Positions 17,308-30,000 of a DNA stretch of 64,000 nt are shown here, one piece after another. The notes under the pieces are model-generated. The model was given only the letters and a program-made list of their open reading frames with translations. It ran no database searches and had not been told where the DNA came from. The DNA is from Prostheceraeus crozeri (taxonomy: Eukaryota > Platyhelminthes > Polycladida > Euryleptidae). Made by a program: the position numbers and the translations under genes. The number at the start of each line of letters is the position of its first letter. Positions within the stretch are counted from its first letter, which is position 1. Where the stretch lies: the NCBI GenBank assembly GCA_907163375.1, contig CAJQUW010007819.1:124001-188000 (forward strand). Reading direction: 5' to 3'.

Positions 17308-19213
17308 AGCACCTGAGAGCATTTACATCGCAGTATTGCGTTCGATACGTATTTACAGCAGGTGATAATTTGAGCAAGCTTCTGTGCAGAGTTCATTACT
17401 TCTCATACGATGAAAATTCATTGAAGATATTCTCATACGATGATGAAAATCATCCCAGCAGCCATTTGTAATAGAATATAATGCTTACTAATTTAAATTA
17501 TTAATTCAAGTAGTCCTAATGAGGACTGATGGCGTTCTACAATCCGCAAGTGTACAGATGCAATGCTACTGTAACCATTTGATTCATCAGTTCTTAAAAG
17601 AACGCATTGGAGCTTTCTCGTGGCAACGAATTAAAATTGATCAGCTTTGGCTTAACATTTGATAAAAATGGAAATCTTAAGACTTGCAACACTACTCATT
17701 CTTACTGTTAATATACTAATACCATAGATTCCAAACACTACCGCATACACGTTCAAAACAGACGTCTAATATACTGTACCGACTACAAATGCTGGTAGTG
17801 GAAACAATAGGACAATGGTCACCATAGGTTAAGGAAATTAAAAATGGATGTTATAAAGCAACAGGAGAGCGATGGATAAAAATTGGAAAAGTGGAGGCAA
17901 AACATAGAAACACAGTGATACTATGACACCGATTACAAGTGAACTAATGCTACATTATATCTGAGACTACACATGGTGGATAATGGAAAGTAGATAATGA
18001 TAACAGTGGACAAGTGGAAAGTGGATAATGGAGGTAAACAGTAGAACTACAATGACACTCTACTACACCGTAAGCAATTAAAATATACACACTATGCCTA
18101 AGAATACACATGGAAAATACTATTTCTTCACTTGAATTTGGTATCGCCAGTTTCTCAATTCGCCTATAATGCTTCATGGAATCCAGCATTTCTTCATTTG
18201 AGATACAGTACATCGACCACTATTTCAGCTACCGATTAAGGGATATAAAAGATAATACTGCAGTCCGTCAGTTATCAGCACTACTCGTCTAGTTGTGTTT
18301 CGACCCCTAAACTGAACACTGAAACCCAGGCGAGCGGGGTCCCACACATAGTGGCTGACAAAATACTGAATAGGTAATGATATATCTTGAAAGATATGCA
18401 ACGAAGATAAGTCAGACATCATTTAAATGTTGCGTTTCCCACATGTAAACTCATCATGTCATTAAATTCATACCATCAATAAATGCAGTACGTTTCCTGC
18501 GATCCGTACATGTAAACAAATCCTATACATCAATCTGTACCTTTTTCGATTCCCACAAGTAAACAGATCCTGTTCATCCTCGATTCTCTGCAATCGTTGT
18601 GTGATAATTATACTTTCCGCCTTTACACAAACTTCGCCTCATTCATCGAGACTTAACAATGGGAGTTCTCTCATCTCCCTTAAGTCTCTTCACCTCCCCC
18701 CTTTATGAAGCCCCCACTTATTCAACCCCCCAAATTACGACATTTAGAAAAATATTACAAATATTTTTCTTTTATCTGTAAGTTTGCAAAGCTTTGAAAC
18801 CACAAGACACCCTCTGTGATGCTCAACACACCGGTGTATCATATTAAGCTGTTTGCTGAAGATGATTTATAGCAAACACGAATTTATACTGTAGAATTCA
18901 TTGTCAAGCTTATGTGCATAGCACAGATGTGTCAAACGGAAACATTAAAGGCTGACTATATAATGCTTTTTCCGCTTTAAAAAAACAACCTTGAAATCTA
19001 TTTAAGAATGAAAATCAAAATCAAAGTGTCATAATTATCTCCCAAAGCGTTTTTGCTAATGAAGTAATAGCTCACAATAAAATAAAAATACAGATTTTTG
19101 CTAACGTTGCGAATCCTGATCCTGCCTGAAAGATGTTACAGACATGTAAAATTCAAAGCTGTAGCGATTTTCGAATGAATTTATTGTAAGTAATGGCTGT
19201 AAACGGGAGGTTC

Positions 19214-19408
19214 TTCATTATGTACAATAAAATCCGGTTATCACTCCCTTTAGTTTTAAACTTAAAATTTATCTAAACTCGTTGATAAAGGGTCGGGACC
19301 CGAAACGTCCGAGTAGAAAACACACGTTGTTTTTATTCAATTTATTCAATTTTACTTATCGGCAAAAACTAAAGGGAGCGATAACCGGATTTTATTGTAC
19401 ATAATGAA
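19214..19408. mobile_element. ~195-bp inverted-repeat element with a hammerhead-like core
   Basis: 44-bp arms run from TTCATTATGTACAATAAAAT at 19214 and end at 19408 as the inverted copy, differing at one position (TATCACTCC against GGAGCGATA). Between them lies GTTGATAAAGGGTCGGGACCCGAAACG, split here as GTTGATAAA + GGGTC-GG-GACCC + GAAACG. This is the strand-loop layout of a hammerhead ribozyme core, but with two departures from CUGAUGA. It may be a MITE or the terminal part of a Penelope- or retrozyme-like repeat. Confidence 0.55.
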
Positions 19409-19919
19409 TTTATTGTAATTTTAATTTGCATCTTTTGCATCAATAATAAAAGCAACCATTAAATATTGTTGAATTCTCACATACATATATGTGTATTAGA
19501 TAGGTTTCTTGGACAAGATTGCAATTGCGTCATCACGACGATCATTTGCATGAGATTTAACTTTGAACTGGAAGTAGACTTGGGATGCTATGATAATAAT
19601 TTTTCATTGATATTGGAAATATTCTGTAGACTGTTCCCGACCAGCAGACAGGATTCTCTGATCAGTAGCCGGCATTTCTCATTTATTTGCTGATATCTGT
19701 CATTGATCAACAACAACAACATCATTCAATAGATCGACATTTCTCAATGATAAGCGGCATTTCACATGCTATCGAGGTATCTACCATCTTTTAGCGACAT
19801 TTTTCACACTATAGTAACTATCCTGCATAATTTTCTAATGATGAGAAATTCGAGTCATCTAGAATCTTTGGTGTATATTTATAAGTAAAATTACACAGAA
19901 AAATTAGGCATCATTGTCA
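19409..19919. other. Non-coding intron sequence
   Basis: AT-rich with no recognised feature. A CAACAACAACAACATC run lies at about 19708. Confidence 0.35.
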
Positions 19920-20770
19920 GTGATGTCTCCTATGGTCGTATGCATCGAGGAATCAGCAGACGTAACTTTCTCCAGGAAGCTTGACAAACCTCGGGAATGA
20001 TTGTGCTCTGACAGTTGAACCATGTGTTGCCATGAGCATCTGGTGATCCTATCTGGTCTCGTACCTCCTTCAAATTTCTCTTGATGGCTGCTTTCCACAT
20101 ACTAAAAGCATTCTCTGAGATGTTTAGGAAGTGCGAGTAGAGTGGAATTCTGAAAGTTTGGTACCGGTACTGAATCGCCAATGATGCACCATGTGCTCGC
20201 CTGTGACGCGGAGCATTATCAAATAGCATACTGGCAGGATGTGGTTATGGCAGTAGCTGACACCATCAAAAACTCCTTGAATAGATCGCCATTTACTTCT
20301 CCTTCATTAGTTGAAGAAAACAACTAACCGCGTCTGTTTGATACAGCAACGATTATCGTGAAGATGGGACCTGTCCTTCCATCAACTACCCAAATGCATC
20401 GATGCCCTCGTGATGCACGACCCCTTGTTCGATAGAAATCCACAAATTGTATCCAGCTTCGTCTACGTAGATAAGCTCCTGTGCATTTCCTTCAGCAAGC
20501 AACTATGTTCTCCTCGTGCATCTTTTACGTCGGACTGATTGTTCTGCGACATTCTCCATCTTCTTCATCATTATCAGCTGCGCACCCAGTGTTCGCCGCA
20601 GTGTGCTGATAGAAACATGTGGCTTGAGAGGGAGACTCCGACGCAGCTCAGCATTGATTCGCGCAAGCGTGAAAGCCGGATTATCCTCAACAATGCCAAC
20701 AATACATTCCTGCATTTCGTGATCCATAAGTCGAGGTCGATGTCATCCTTGCATTCGTGCAATAACGTTG
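19920..20770 (-). pseudogene. Degraded Tc1/IS630-type transposase
   Basis: The minus strand keeps three parts of one transposase. These are a helix-turn-helix region (NPAFTLARINAELRRSLPLKPHVSIS), a block ELIYVDEAGYNLWISIEQG with the first catalytic Asp, and MLFDNAPRHRRAH...PLYSHFLNISENAFSMWKAAIKR with the second Asp and the Glu. Stops and frame changes interrupt it. The last motif (YSPFLN-like followed by W/CFKAA) is shared with the longer transposase at 36284-37375, so both belong to the same broad family. Confidence 0.65.
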
Positions 20771-21708
20771 TCCGTCAATTGGCATCGTCTAATGATTGAC
20801 TAAGGCGGCCCACGGGCGATTCCAAGAGCACCGGGAACTTCAGCATAATCTCGATTCTCATCAAGGTACGCATCAACGTTGCGTTTTCCATCAATCTCAG
20901 AAATGACAGTTATCGAGTGCAAAATGGCGCTATTTATTTACAACTTTTGATGTTCATTTGACATATTTCTACTCATGCGCGATATTGTCGACGATGAAGA
21001 GACGCTTGCAGCTATTCAATGCGAAATGCCGCTGCTATTTGAAAAAATGACGTTAATGAATGCACAAAACCGCTAATATATATTAACAATCTATGTTAAT
21101 TACATTAGATCTATATTAACAAACCGAAAAACCTGTAGAAAATGTCAGGTATGCAAATTTTTGCTGTTTTGAAGAAGTAGCCACGGAATTCACTGATCAT
21201 GATACGAGTAGCAACACAATAGGAATGATAGTATTTTACAAATACTCTGTGTCATGTCAACCTTGGAGAGGTACCGTAATGTTAGTTTAATTAGCTTATA
21301 TGGAAGTGACTACTACTTTCGTGCTCAGCCATTTTAATAAGAGTATTTGCTTAAGCGTGATCATCTCACAAACTACCTGCTACTGAAAGATCATAATATC
21401 ATAATCAAATACAACGATCACAATTAATTTTAAATATGTACATGGATATTTATGCATGTATATATGCATATATAATCATGCAAGCCATGAAGGCTTGCAT
21501 TATAATGCGGTTCATGAAATTTACCCGATAGTCAACTTAATATAGTAAATTATACAGCAGCATCATTATATATTTGCACTGCACATTTTATTCATTACTA
21601 AACAGTATTCAGAACCTTACATATAGTGTGGTCGCAAATCAAATCAAAATATAGTAGAATATGCCGGTAATTTTTGCAAGTTCATTCTAAGTACTTTTGC
21701 CTTTTAAG
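20771..21708. other. Non-coding intron sequence with one short hairpin
   Basis: No exon recognised. At 21478-21500 there is a perfect 9-bp stem ATGCAAGCC / GGCTTGCAT with loop ATGAA in an AT-rich setting. The region ends at a splice acceptor (TGCCTTTTAAG). Confidence 0.4.
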
Positions 21709-21900
21709 GTGTTTTTCTGGTTTCACAAATTGGTATGGATATATTTCGTCGCTTTGCTGTTACACAGTCCAAGATTTTGGCAATTTTTCGTCGTTCCTTT
21801 TTTAATTTTCCTATTCGGGAAAATGCTGCATTTCAAGTTCTGGAATAGAAGAAAGCACGGAAATATGAAGTTGGAAAGAGCTGTTTTGTATGACTCACGA
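21709..21900 (+). CDS. NOX5-like NADPH oxidase exon (heme-binding helix V)
   Basis: Bounded by GCCTTTTAAG and GTAAGT, 192 nt, phase 0 at both ends. It encodes VFFWFHKLVWIYFVALLLHSPRFWQFFVVP, then FLFGKMLHFKFW and ERAVLYDSR. The first part corresponds to NOX5 HFEVFYWTHLSYLLVWLLLI...HGPNFW. The two His are 13 apart, the spacing of the second pair of NOX heme ligands. The FAD- and NADPH-binding exons should follow to the right, but I could not find them before 41.6 kb. They may be beyond later insertions or too divergent to see. Confidence 0.8.
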
Positions 21901-22479
21901 GTAAGTTATGATTTCTATGGTATTTTGTGGAGATTCTTGAGCAGCTAATTAGATCAAGAATCAGTGTCATCTTGCGTCCATGGACATATAGAATATTATC
22001 ACAATTGCGTCCCTGAGGCACTTGTGAGAAAAAAATGAATATGATGGGTTTATGTGCAAGCCAATGAATTCAGCCACATCCATTACGATGAAGTTGTTAG
22101 CATTGGTATGGACTATTCTGCTTTGCAAATATCTGATAAATTAGTACAATTAGTTTTGAAGTTTCACTATTCTGATGCAAATATAGTAAAACTGTCAGAT
22201 TGAAGCAAAGGGTCAATAAACAAATGTAAGCATAATTTGCCAATAGGGACCCGCAGAAAACTGCGCTATTTCTCGTGAAATGATGCCTTTTATTAACGTC
22301 TTTCTGCTGGCACTGACAATAAACCGTGGTAAATTACCCTCTGAAACGGCCTGCGTATACAAAAATTTGGCAATGAAGGCATCATCAACCAAGACCATTT
22401 TTATTTTTATCACGAATATGCTGTTCAAACGGAATCACAAAATACTTAACAAATTAAGTAAAAATGCTGACACAAGACT
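21901..22479. other. Non-coding sequence after the NOX-like exon
   Basis: No exon or element recognised. Confidence 0.35.
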
Positions 22480-22760
22480 GTACCTCACTTTTTCCTGGAA
22501 TTGCTTTCAATCGGGCTGGAAGAAATTCCGAGAGCTATCGGCTGTCCTGGCCAGTCGTGCTACTCCATTCCGGGGGAAGGTAGATATTTATTACTCATGC
22601 GTCAGGGCCTGCATGACTTACGGAAGTGAGACATGGACTTTGATTGCACTAGAAAAGAGAAGAATGGAGTCAGCAGACAGAAAGATGATCGGATGGATGT
22701 GTGGACTGGAAGATACAGAAGTCTTTGTGGCGCGCCTGAACACAGTCGATTGATGAGGAC
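22480..22760 (+). pseudogene. LINE reverse-transcriptase C-terminal fragment
   Basis: A short piece encodes GWKKFRELSAVLASRATPFRGKVDIYYSCVRACMTYGSETW, then RRMESADRKMIGWMCGL. This is the region after the polymerase domain typical of RTE-like and similar endonuclease-type LINEs (CVRxxMxYGSETW...ERRMIRWMCG). It is cut off on both sides and soon ends in stops. An old 5'-truncated insertion is likely. Confidence 0.65.
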
Positions 22761-25700
22761 ATGAGGATGTGCAGATTGCGATGGTGCGGCCATGAGGTGC
22801 GGAAGGATAACAGCGATTAGGTGAAGAAAGTCTGGAAAATGACGATCAGTACTATTAGGTGGAATCAGCAATTTTGAAATAACAGTGAGTTGAGTTGAAG
22901 TGAAGAGGCATCAGAACCTAGGTGAATATCATATCAACTTGAATTTAGTGGATCGGAGATGGAAAAGATCATAAACCTACATTGACAGTACAGCTAATGT
23001 TTAAAAATTGTCCTTTTCCAAAAGGCTTCTCCAATCACAAATCATTTCTGGTCGAAAATCGCGATGAAGAACTCCATGACTCCTTGTAACTGCAATATAC
23101 TGGTGATTTGAATCCTAATATGCAAAAGTAGGCATACTTTCCTTCATTTCGACTTTAATCATGGTGGCCAGCCCCTCCTGGAATAATTTCCTGGTTCCAT
23201 GCATCAGCGCCATTTCCCCTAAGTTGAAGCTTCTAAACTCTGAATAAAAGCAAAATTACATTCAATCTAAAACTTAACAACAGAAAGCACGAACCTCATA
23301 AAGGGCACATGCTTGCGCTGGTCTATTATTAAAACTTTAGATTAATTCTGCTAAGCATCTTTTCCCAATGCAGTCTTCATCACGAATTCATCACACGTTT
23401 ATACTTTAAGGGTCTAACGAAACTTTAATTTTCACAGCGAAGAAGTGACGTGAAATATAACGATAAAAATAAAAATAAAATAGCACTTTCAACTGTCATG
23501 AAATTTTCATTGGATAATCGATGAACTATAGGATACAAAATGATATCAAATTCTAGGTTTTCCTTCCGTATTTGTCTACATTTTATCAGGTTGATTTGTT
23601 TAACTCTAGGGCTAAGTGATGCGCTTCAATTGAAAGGCCGGAAGATTCAGGGTTCAAGTTCGTCCCTCTAATGAGGATGCCACGAAAAAGGATGCGATGC
23701 TACTGAGTTGTGAGTAAAAGACTTACCCACTCACAGCACACTACATAGTATGACTGTTTGCCCTTCATGGAACAAAGAAAGATGAGCAGATCTGAGATGA
23801 AAAATGTTCTAGAAAAAAGCATTTTTGATACTCTTGTAAGGATAAACTTTTCAGTGCAATTGATTGTAATTTCAAGTCTAATTTCGTTGTAATAAGACCT
23901 ATGTTCCAGAAATTTTCAAGATAGGCCTACTAATCAGTAATACACATTCATGAATATAAGCAATCAGTTTTCGAAGTGTGCTTATAACGAAAATTCATAA
24001 TATAAAACGTAATCACTTATAATTAGGTCTAATTATTAGCATTTGATTAATTCAAAATCAAGCAGAAGCAGACTTGCCTATTGAATCAAACCTTACCGAG
24101 CCATTTATTAAAAATATTGAATAACCGGCCGGGCCTGATCCTGTGCGCATGATGATGAAGCCAAGATGGCATCAAGGCGTATATCTGACTTGCTACAACT
24201 ATTTCATTGATTTAAAATGTAAAATAGGTGCCCCTTTTCTGCGTGCACTCCCCTTTCCCAATTACTTTCTGAACATTCGGGATCCCAATTTTGCAATCCC
24301 TATGCACAATGCACATTGTGCTTTCTTTCTCAATCTCGAGGCTTTGGAATTTACAAAACCTACGGGTTGCATCCTTTTGTCCGAAGTTTAACCGGGAAAG
24401 CTTGACCGAAGAACTAACCGGGTTTAACCCGTTTTTTCATCCGCCCACCATGGGTAAAATATTTATCAACCTGCTTTTGACCAACCTAATTTGAATACAT
24501 CTAATAAAACCACATTGGCAGCTGCATATGATATACATGTCAAAAAACAGTAAGCTTTTGCTATACAGCCTTATTATGAATAACAATCATGCATAAGTCC
24601 TCCTCTCGCGGAAGATTGTTCCACAGAAGCAATAATTTAATAAAATAATAATAAAATTAATTTAAGTAAATATTAATATTTAAATATTTAATTTAAGCAA
24701 ATTATTGCTATATTTCGGTGTGATCGTATAAGTTGACGAGTGACATTGTGCAGAAACAGAAAATTGTCAGTCTGATGGCTTTAACAGAAATGGTCTTCCA
24801 GATTCCAGTCATACAACAAATTAGCTCATAATTATTCCATTTTTGATCATAAATGAAGTAGATTATAGGTCGAATGTTTTGCATTAATTAAGTTATATAG
24901 CCTTCTAATCGTCTCGCAATGAGTGAAAATCACTTGAAGTTTTTCGGAAATCAACTGTGACAATAGGCTTAAAAAATTACAAAATCCACTGAGGACAATG
25001 GATACACTATGTCATCTCACATCCTTGAAGGATGATTCAGAAAAAATAGTATCAATATTGAGTCATTCTATTACGTGACATTATTTGTCCTGAATAAACA
25101 CATGTAGCAACTAACTGATGTAAAACACTTTTGACTGACATTTAGTGAACCATTGAAGTTGAGACTGAAAAATTGAAATGACATTACTAATCTAATTTTT
25201 TTTAAAATTCTCATCAAAGCAGAAATATCACTGCTTACAAAGTGGCCCTATAGAGTACCCTGTTGGAATTAAAGGTTTGGAACAGATACATTAAAGGCTT
25301 TAATTTATTCAGGAGGAAACCTCTCATGATATTCTCACGATTTTTACCAGAATATCTCTGAAATCTTGAATTTCTTGGAAATTTAATCTCTCAAAGTACA
25401 TACTTGAGTTTTTATACGTAAATTTACTAATCTAATAGCGGCTAGTCACATCTGCGCAAAAATAAATGTAGTTTTAATTTATTGTTTGATACATCACATA
25501 CACATAAATTTTCAATCCCGAGTGAAGCAAAATATATTCCAATCAAATGTAAAGACTTTTTGAGCAATTGAGTTGAGCACCTCAAATATTTCCCATTTTG
25601 TATGTGATTCTGCAACGCACAGTCACCAGCACATGAACGTGCTCCCAGGGCAATCTGAGCTAAAATATATTTCTAAGTACCAAATGTAGAGAAAAACTTA

Positions 25701-26349
25701 CATGCAAAATAGTTTTCCTTCTCAAAAGTCAGGTGCATTGGCAAAAGGCTCTGTTCGAGCTAGCTCTGCTAAATCCATCGATGGCAAAAGTAGATAAAAA
25801 CATCGGAACAGGCTTGCACTTCAATTCGCATTCCATTCAGCCCTTTGATGAGATTACGACCTATTCGTGGTGTAGCTGTTCATGCATGTATCGTAATAAT
25901 TGGGGTGCAATTAGGTGTGAAATAGCACTAAAACGCATGTAATGAAATTCGATAATTTTACTATTTAGAATTTTTAATTAGAACGCCTAGTGCGTTAAGT
26001 GTGCCAAAGCGCCTTTATTAAGATGATTATGCATAATTTATAATGAGTGTCATATCATGAGAGACTGTCTAATATCTTATCTTGAAGTGCTTTGCGTGGA
26101 AACGAAAAAGAAATGTCATTTGAAAAGGGAACAATTAAATATTATTCTATTAAATGCTTGGACAGTGATGTACTTTCATGCTTCGAAGTAGTGCGAAGAA
26201 CGCATGTTAATATTTGTTATAAATTTATAAAGTAAATTTGGAAATTCTTTGATTGGTTTTGGGGTTCTTTGCATCTACTTCCAGAACTTCTAATGATAAA
26301 ATTTTCAATCATTTATCTCTCATTTGAACTCTAGCCCTTAACTGGCATA
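22761..26349. other. Long non-coding stretch
   Basis: AT-rich. No exon, RNA gene or complete element recognised apart from a weak SINE-like head near 23.6 kb. An AAT/ATT-rich simple stretch lies at 24630-24700. Confidence 0.4.
23605..23700 (+). repeat. Possible tRNA-derived SINE head
   Basis: GGGCTAAGTGATGCGCTT resembles a weak pol III A-box and GGTTCAAGTTCG a B-box about 40 nt later. They are followed by a unique-looking tail. The spacing suits a tRNA-derived SINE, but no tRNA fold closes. Low certainty. Confidence 0.3.
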
Positions 26350-26365
26350 GATTCACTCTCCCTTA

Positions 26366-27013
26366 GTGTATTTACTAAGGGAACAACTAAAGAAATTTAC
26401 TAAATTTACTAAAGAAACAACAAAGTCATTGAAAATTGAGAAAATGTCGAAAACAAAAAAGTTAACAGACGGCACAGTCAATCTGATTAATAAACGAGAG
26501 GAACTGCGGAAGAGAAGAAGAGAAAGTAACGAAGCAGAGGCTGAGTTTACCATTACCAGAAAATTGACTAAGCAAAAGATCAAACAAGACATTTCTGAAT
26601 TCAATGAAAAGCTAATAGAAGAGGTCATAAAGAGGAACAAATCGTTGAAAAAAGCACAAGGGCTAATGAATCCAGGCAGAAAAATGATAAGATGTATCTC
26701 AAGGAATGGAAATGACGTTACAAATAGACGTGAAATACTAGAAGAAATAACCAACTTCTATAGAGAGCTTTACAAAAGCGATTTTGCAAATGTGATAATA
26801 GATGTAGAAATTGAAGAAGAAGAGAAAGAAAATCCGACACCTGAAATTTTGAAAGGTGAAGTACAACTAGCAATAAGGGAAATGAAGAATAATAGATCAC
26901 CGGGAGAAGACGAAATAATATGCGAAATGTTAAAAGCTGGAGGGGAGACCTTGATTGAGATGCTGACAAAAATCTTTAACCGAATTTTGAATTGTGGCCA
27001 GATACCCCATGAG
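26366..27013 (+). pseudogene. LINE (RTE-like) reverse transcriptase, left piece
   Basis: A charged helical region is followed by ITNFYRELYKSDF, then EVQLAIREMKNNRSPGEDEIICEMLKAGG and FNRILNCGQIPHE. This is the first part of a LINE reverse-transcriptase domain (finger region with NRSPGxDxI). It stops exactly at the 8-bp duplication CCCATGAG, where the P-type transposon begins, and resumes at 31092. The upstream endonuclease is missing, so the LINE was already 5'-truncated. Confidence 0.75.
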
Positions 27014-30000
27014 CAAACCTTAATAATCAATTAATTTCTATGCCAAATCAAATCTAACATTTTAACCATAGAAATGGATCTTCATCTCATGTTTTTGTCT
27101 TCTGGATGTCTACGTATAACTATGTAATTTTTCACTACTTCATAGTTTTGACATAGCTATTCTGTCCCTTCCATTCAATATTTCAATACTATTCTGTTGT
27201 CAATTGCGATATTAAATAAAACTGCTTATAAGAGTTGGCGAAAAAGTAATATCATAGCTGTCACCCATAGACTCCTAAATATACTGCGTGGACTGATGGC
27301 AAAATTTTAGTCTGTACATCATAGGATCTTGAGTTTGCATTTTTTGATTAGTGAACATTGATTAAGTTTGCATCCTGACGTTCGTATATTTGGCGGAGAC
27401 ATATGCTTGGATCTGATCGAAATAATAATATAACTACGTCTCTTTCCATTTAAAATTCACATTTCTTATTTTTATCCTTTATGTGAACTTTCTGGATAAG
27501 TTTTAATATTAGTTTTCATGTACGATTTTACTCTAAGCTATTTCCATAACTTGGTTTTATTTCCTGTAAAATATGTACAATAAGCAGTATTGCATATGCG
27601 CAATATTGTTATCTCTAACAATTAATAAACCCCAATCAACTCAAAAGCAGAAGATGCAAAAATAGCGGTGTTAAGAACAGATTTTTAATAGTGAAGCAAT
27701 TTCACTAACTCAAATCAAAGATCTACATATACGAGCACATGTAGCTAACAGACTGATTTTTGTAAGAATAACAGAATCTGTAGATCTATAAGTCAAAATA
27801 CCACAATTCGACTATACATTAAATAGATTCATCGAAAGAACAAGTATCAAGTAGGCCCACAATAATCAGTTTTTCGACGATCTCAATTTTGCGATTTTGT
27901 GACTTGAAGCCTTTGGCTTGACAAAAGTAGTCATGAGATTTTTAGCGAACATGTTAAACAATGAACGTGCAGACGTGCGCAACAACTTATTAATGTTATG
28001 GCCATTACTGCATTCGATTTCTTCTGCACAAACAGCGGTACAAAAATTTTTTGCGGGATATGGATGCAATAAAAATTGATTGAACTCGTCACTGTTTCGT
28101 AAACGACAATAAACGCGATACACTTTACAGCAAAAATTGAAGAAGAATGCGGAAGGGTACTTCAAATCCCCACGATTACAAATATTGAGAAATTCGCTCT
28201 CTTCCTCAAATTCTATCATTGGCATGTTCCTTGTCGATACATCGTCACACAAAGTGGTCAAACAACAATGTGGATGAGAGCGCTTCTGAAAACAATGTAT
28301 AATGTACCCGGCTACATAAAAAATTGTGTTGAGCTCATTGTCTTCCAAAGCAATGTGAAAGTCATCCGTTGAAATGTCTCTGAGATATTCAAAAATGATA
28401 TCACTAAACATTTGCGAATCAGATTCAGTATCATCATTCAAATCATGTTGTCTAAAAATGGATAAATCGCTAACAGACATGTTACAATGAGTCAAAAAGT
28501 TGTGTATCTTTAATTTCTTTTCACTTTCCAATACTTGACGAACACTAATAAAATAGTTACTGCCACTCATTTGTCGATATCGTCCGAATCTCTTTTCGAT
28601 TATGTCGCTTTGTATTTTACCTAACAGTACATACGAAAAATTGCACTCAGTCAACAAGTGTCTCGAAATGTTAACTAAAGATTCACACATCAGTCGGCAA
28701 GCCGCTGAAGTTGGCATTGTAAGACCTTTCTTTTTTGAGATCTCCCAACATTTGAAAAATTCAAGGAATTTGGCAAGTCGCATTATGTTAACACAATTGA
28801 CATTATCAACTGGTTCACGATAATCATCACGCTTTTGGTATCCAATATGAGGCGTTTTGACATTTATAATACAAAAAAAATCATGAATCAGTTTCACAAA
28901 TACATATGTCCCGTGCCATTCTGGATGACCGTTTTCCATGAAGAATTCTAGGGCATGAACGGTAGATTCGTGGAATATGGCGGCAAAATGCTTAAATGAT
29001 GATCGCTGTATGTTAGAAGGATCAAGAGAATCACTTTTCAATTTGTGAGCAAGTTTAACGGGTAAATTTGCTTCCAATGAAAAAAGTTCCCTGATATGAG
29101 AAAATCGAGCTTCTAAGAAGCCACCATCAAATGGAAACTCGAATTTTGTGGCACGTTGAAAATTGTTATAAATATTCTTGAGCGTGTGAATTGGATCAAT
29201 TACCACGAAGACAGTAGTTCCGGAGTTAATAGGATATTCTACTTCCGACTGAAGAGTTCCACTTCCCAAGGAAACAAAAAAACTTCTATTCACGGCGTGA
29301 TTATCTGAACATAACCCAATCACGTTGAAATTTGTTCTCAAGACAATGTCATATATCTTCTCACATGAATACTTCAGAATGTCCGTGGTTAATCCAGTCA
29401 AAGGTATCATTCCAATGACGTCATTGTATGAAGATGATAAAGAGGATATGAGAAAAACTAAAACAGTCGTTGCAGGTTTATTATTTTCCGTTGTTAATCC
29501 ATGAAAACGACCATTATGGTAATCAGGGCGTTGAAACACATATATTTCATCGAAAACGATGAGTACGTTGGATTCCATATCAGAGAGTTGATTTCGGCGT
29601 TTTATTAGGTACTCACGAATCGTAGCATCATTGTGCTGAAATGCCGATGAAAGAGTCCGAAGTGTACCAATAGATGGAAGAGTGAGGCATTCAGATTCAA
29701 TTAGAGATCGATAACACGAGGTACTGCCTGATTGCCACAATAGAGACTTTATCAAACAGTTAGTTGAATATCGCCTCCGATTGACTGGTTTCTCGACTAA
29801 ACTCAACTGCTCAATTAAAAAATGATATTTATTGCGATGAATCTCACTTAAAGAATCATTCTTTTCGACGTAATTTTCGATCTCGTCGCACACTTCAGCA
29901 ATAGTCACAGAATCCACGTTGTAATTAGCAACAAATGAAAGGAGATTCTCCAAATCAGAAAAACGAATCAATTGTTTAGTATATTGCATGCATGTCAGAT

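Larger units (their letters stand above)
16548..19213. other. Long NOX-like intron, first part: repeats only
   Basis: No coding exon recognised. It contains a 31-bp ATTGG repeat (16894-16990), a palindrome (17279-17307), a short direct repeat TTCTCATACGATGA at about 17400 and 17431, and degenerate (A)CA(T/A)GTAAAC words at 18440-18560. Otherwise it is AT-rich unique sequence. Confidence 0.4.

Noticed and set aside
21478-21500. Intrinsic terminator or microRNA precursor
   Set aside because: The 9-bp stem is far too short for a miRNA hairpin, and bacterial-type termination does not apply here.
24630-24700. Replication origin or satellite
   Set aside because: Simple AAT/ATT-rich stretch without a repeat unit or other origin features.
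26353-26754. Leftward open frame opposite the LINE piece
   Set aside because: It is the antisense shadow of the Lys/Glu-rich LINE coding region, rich in Ser, Leu and Phe as expected.
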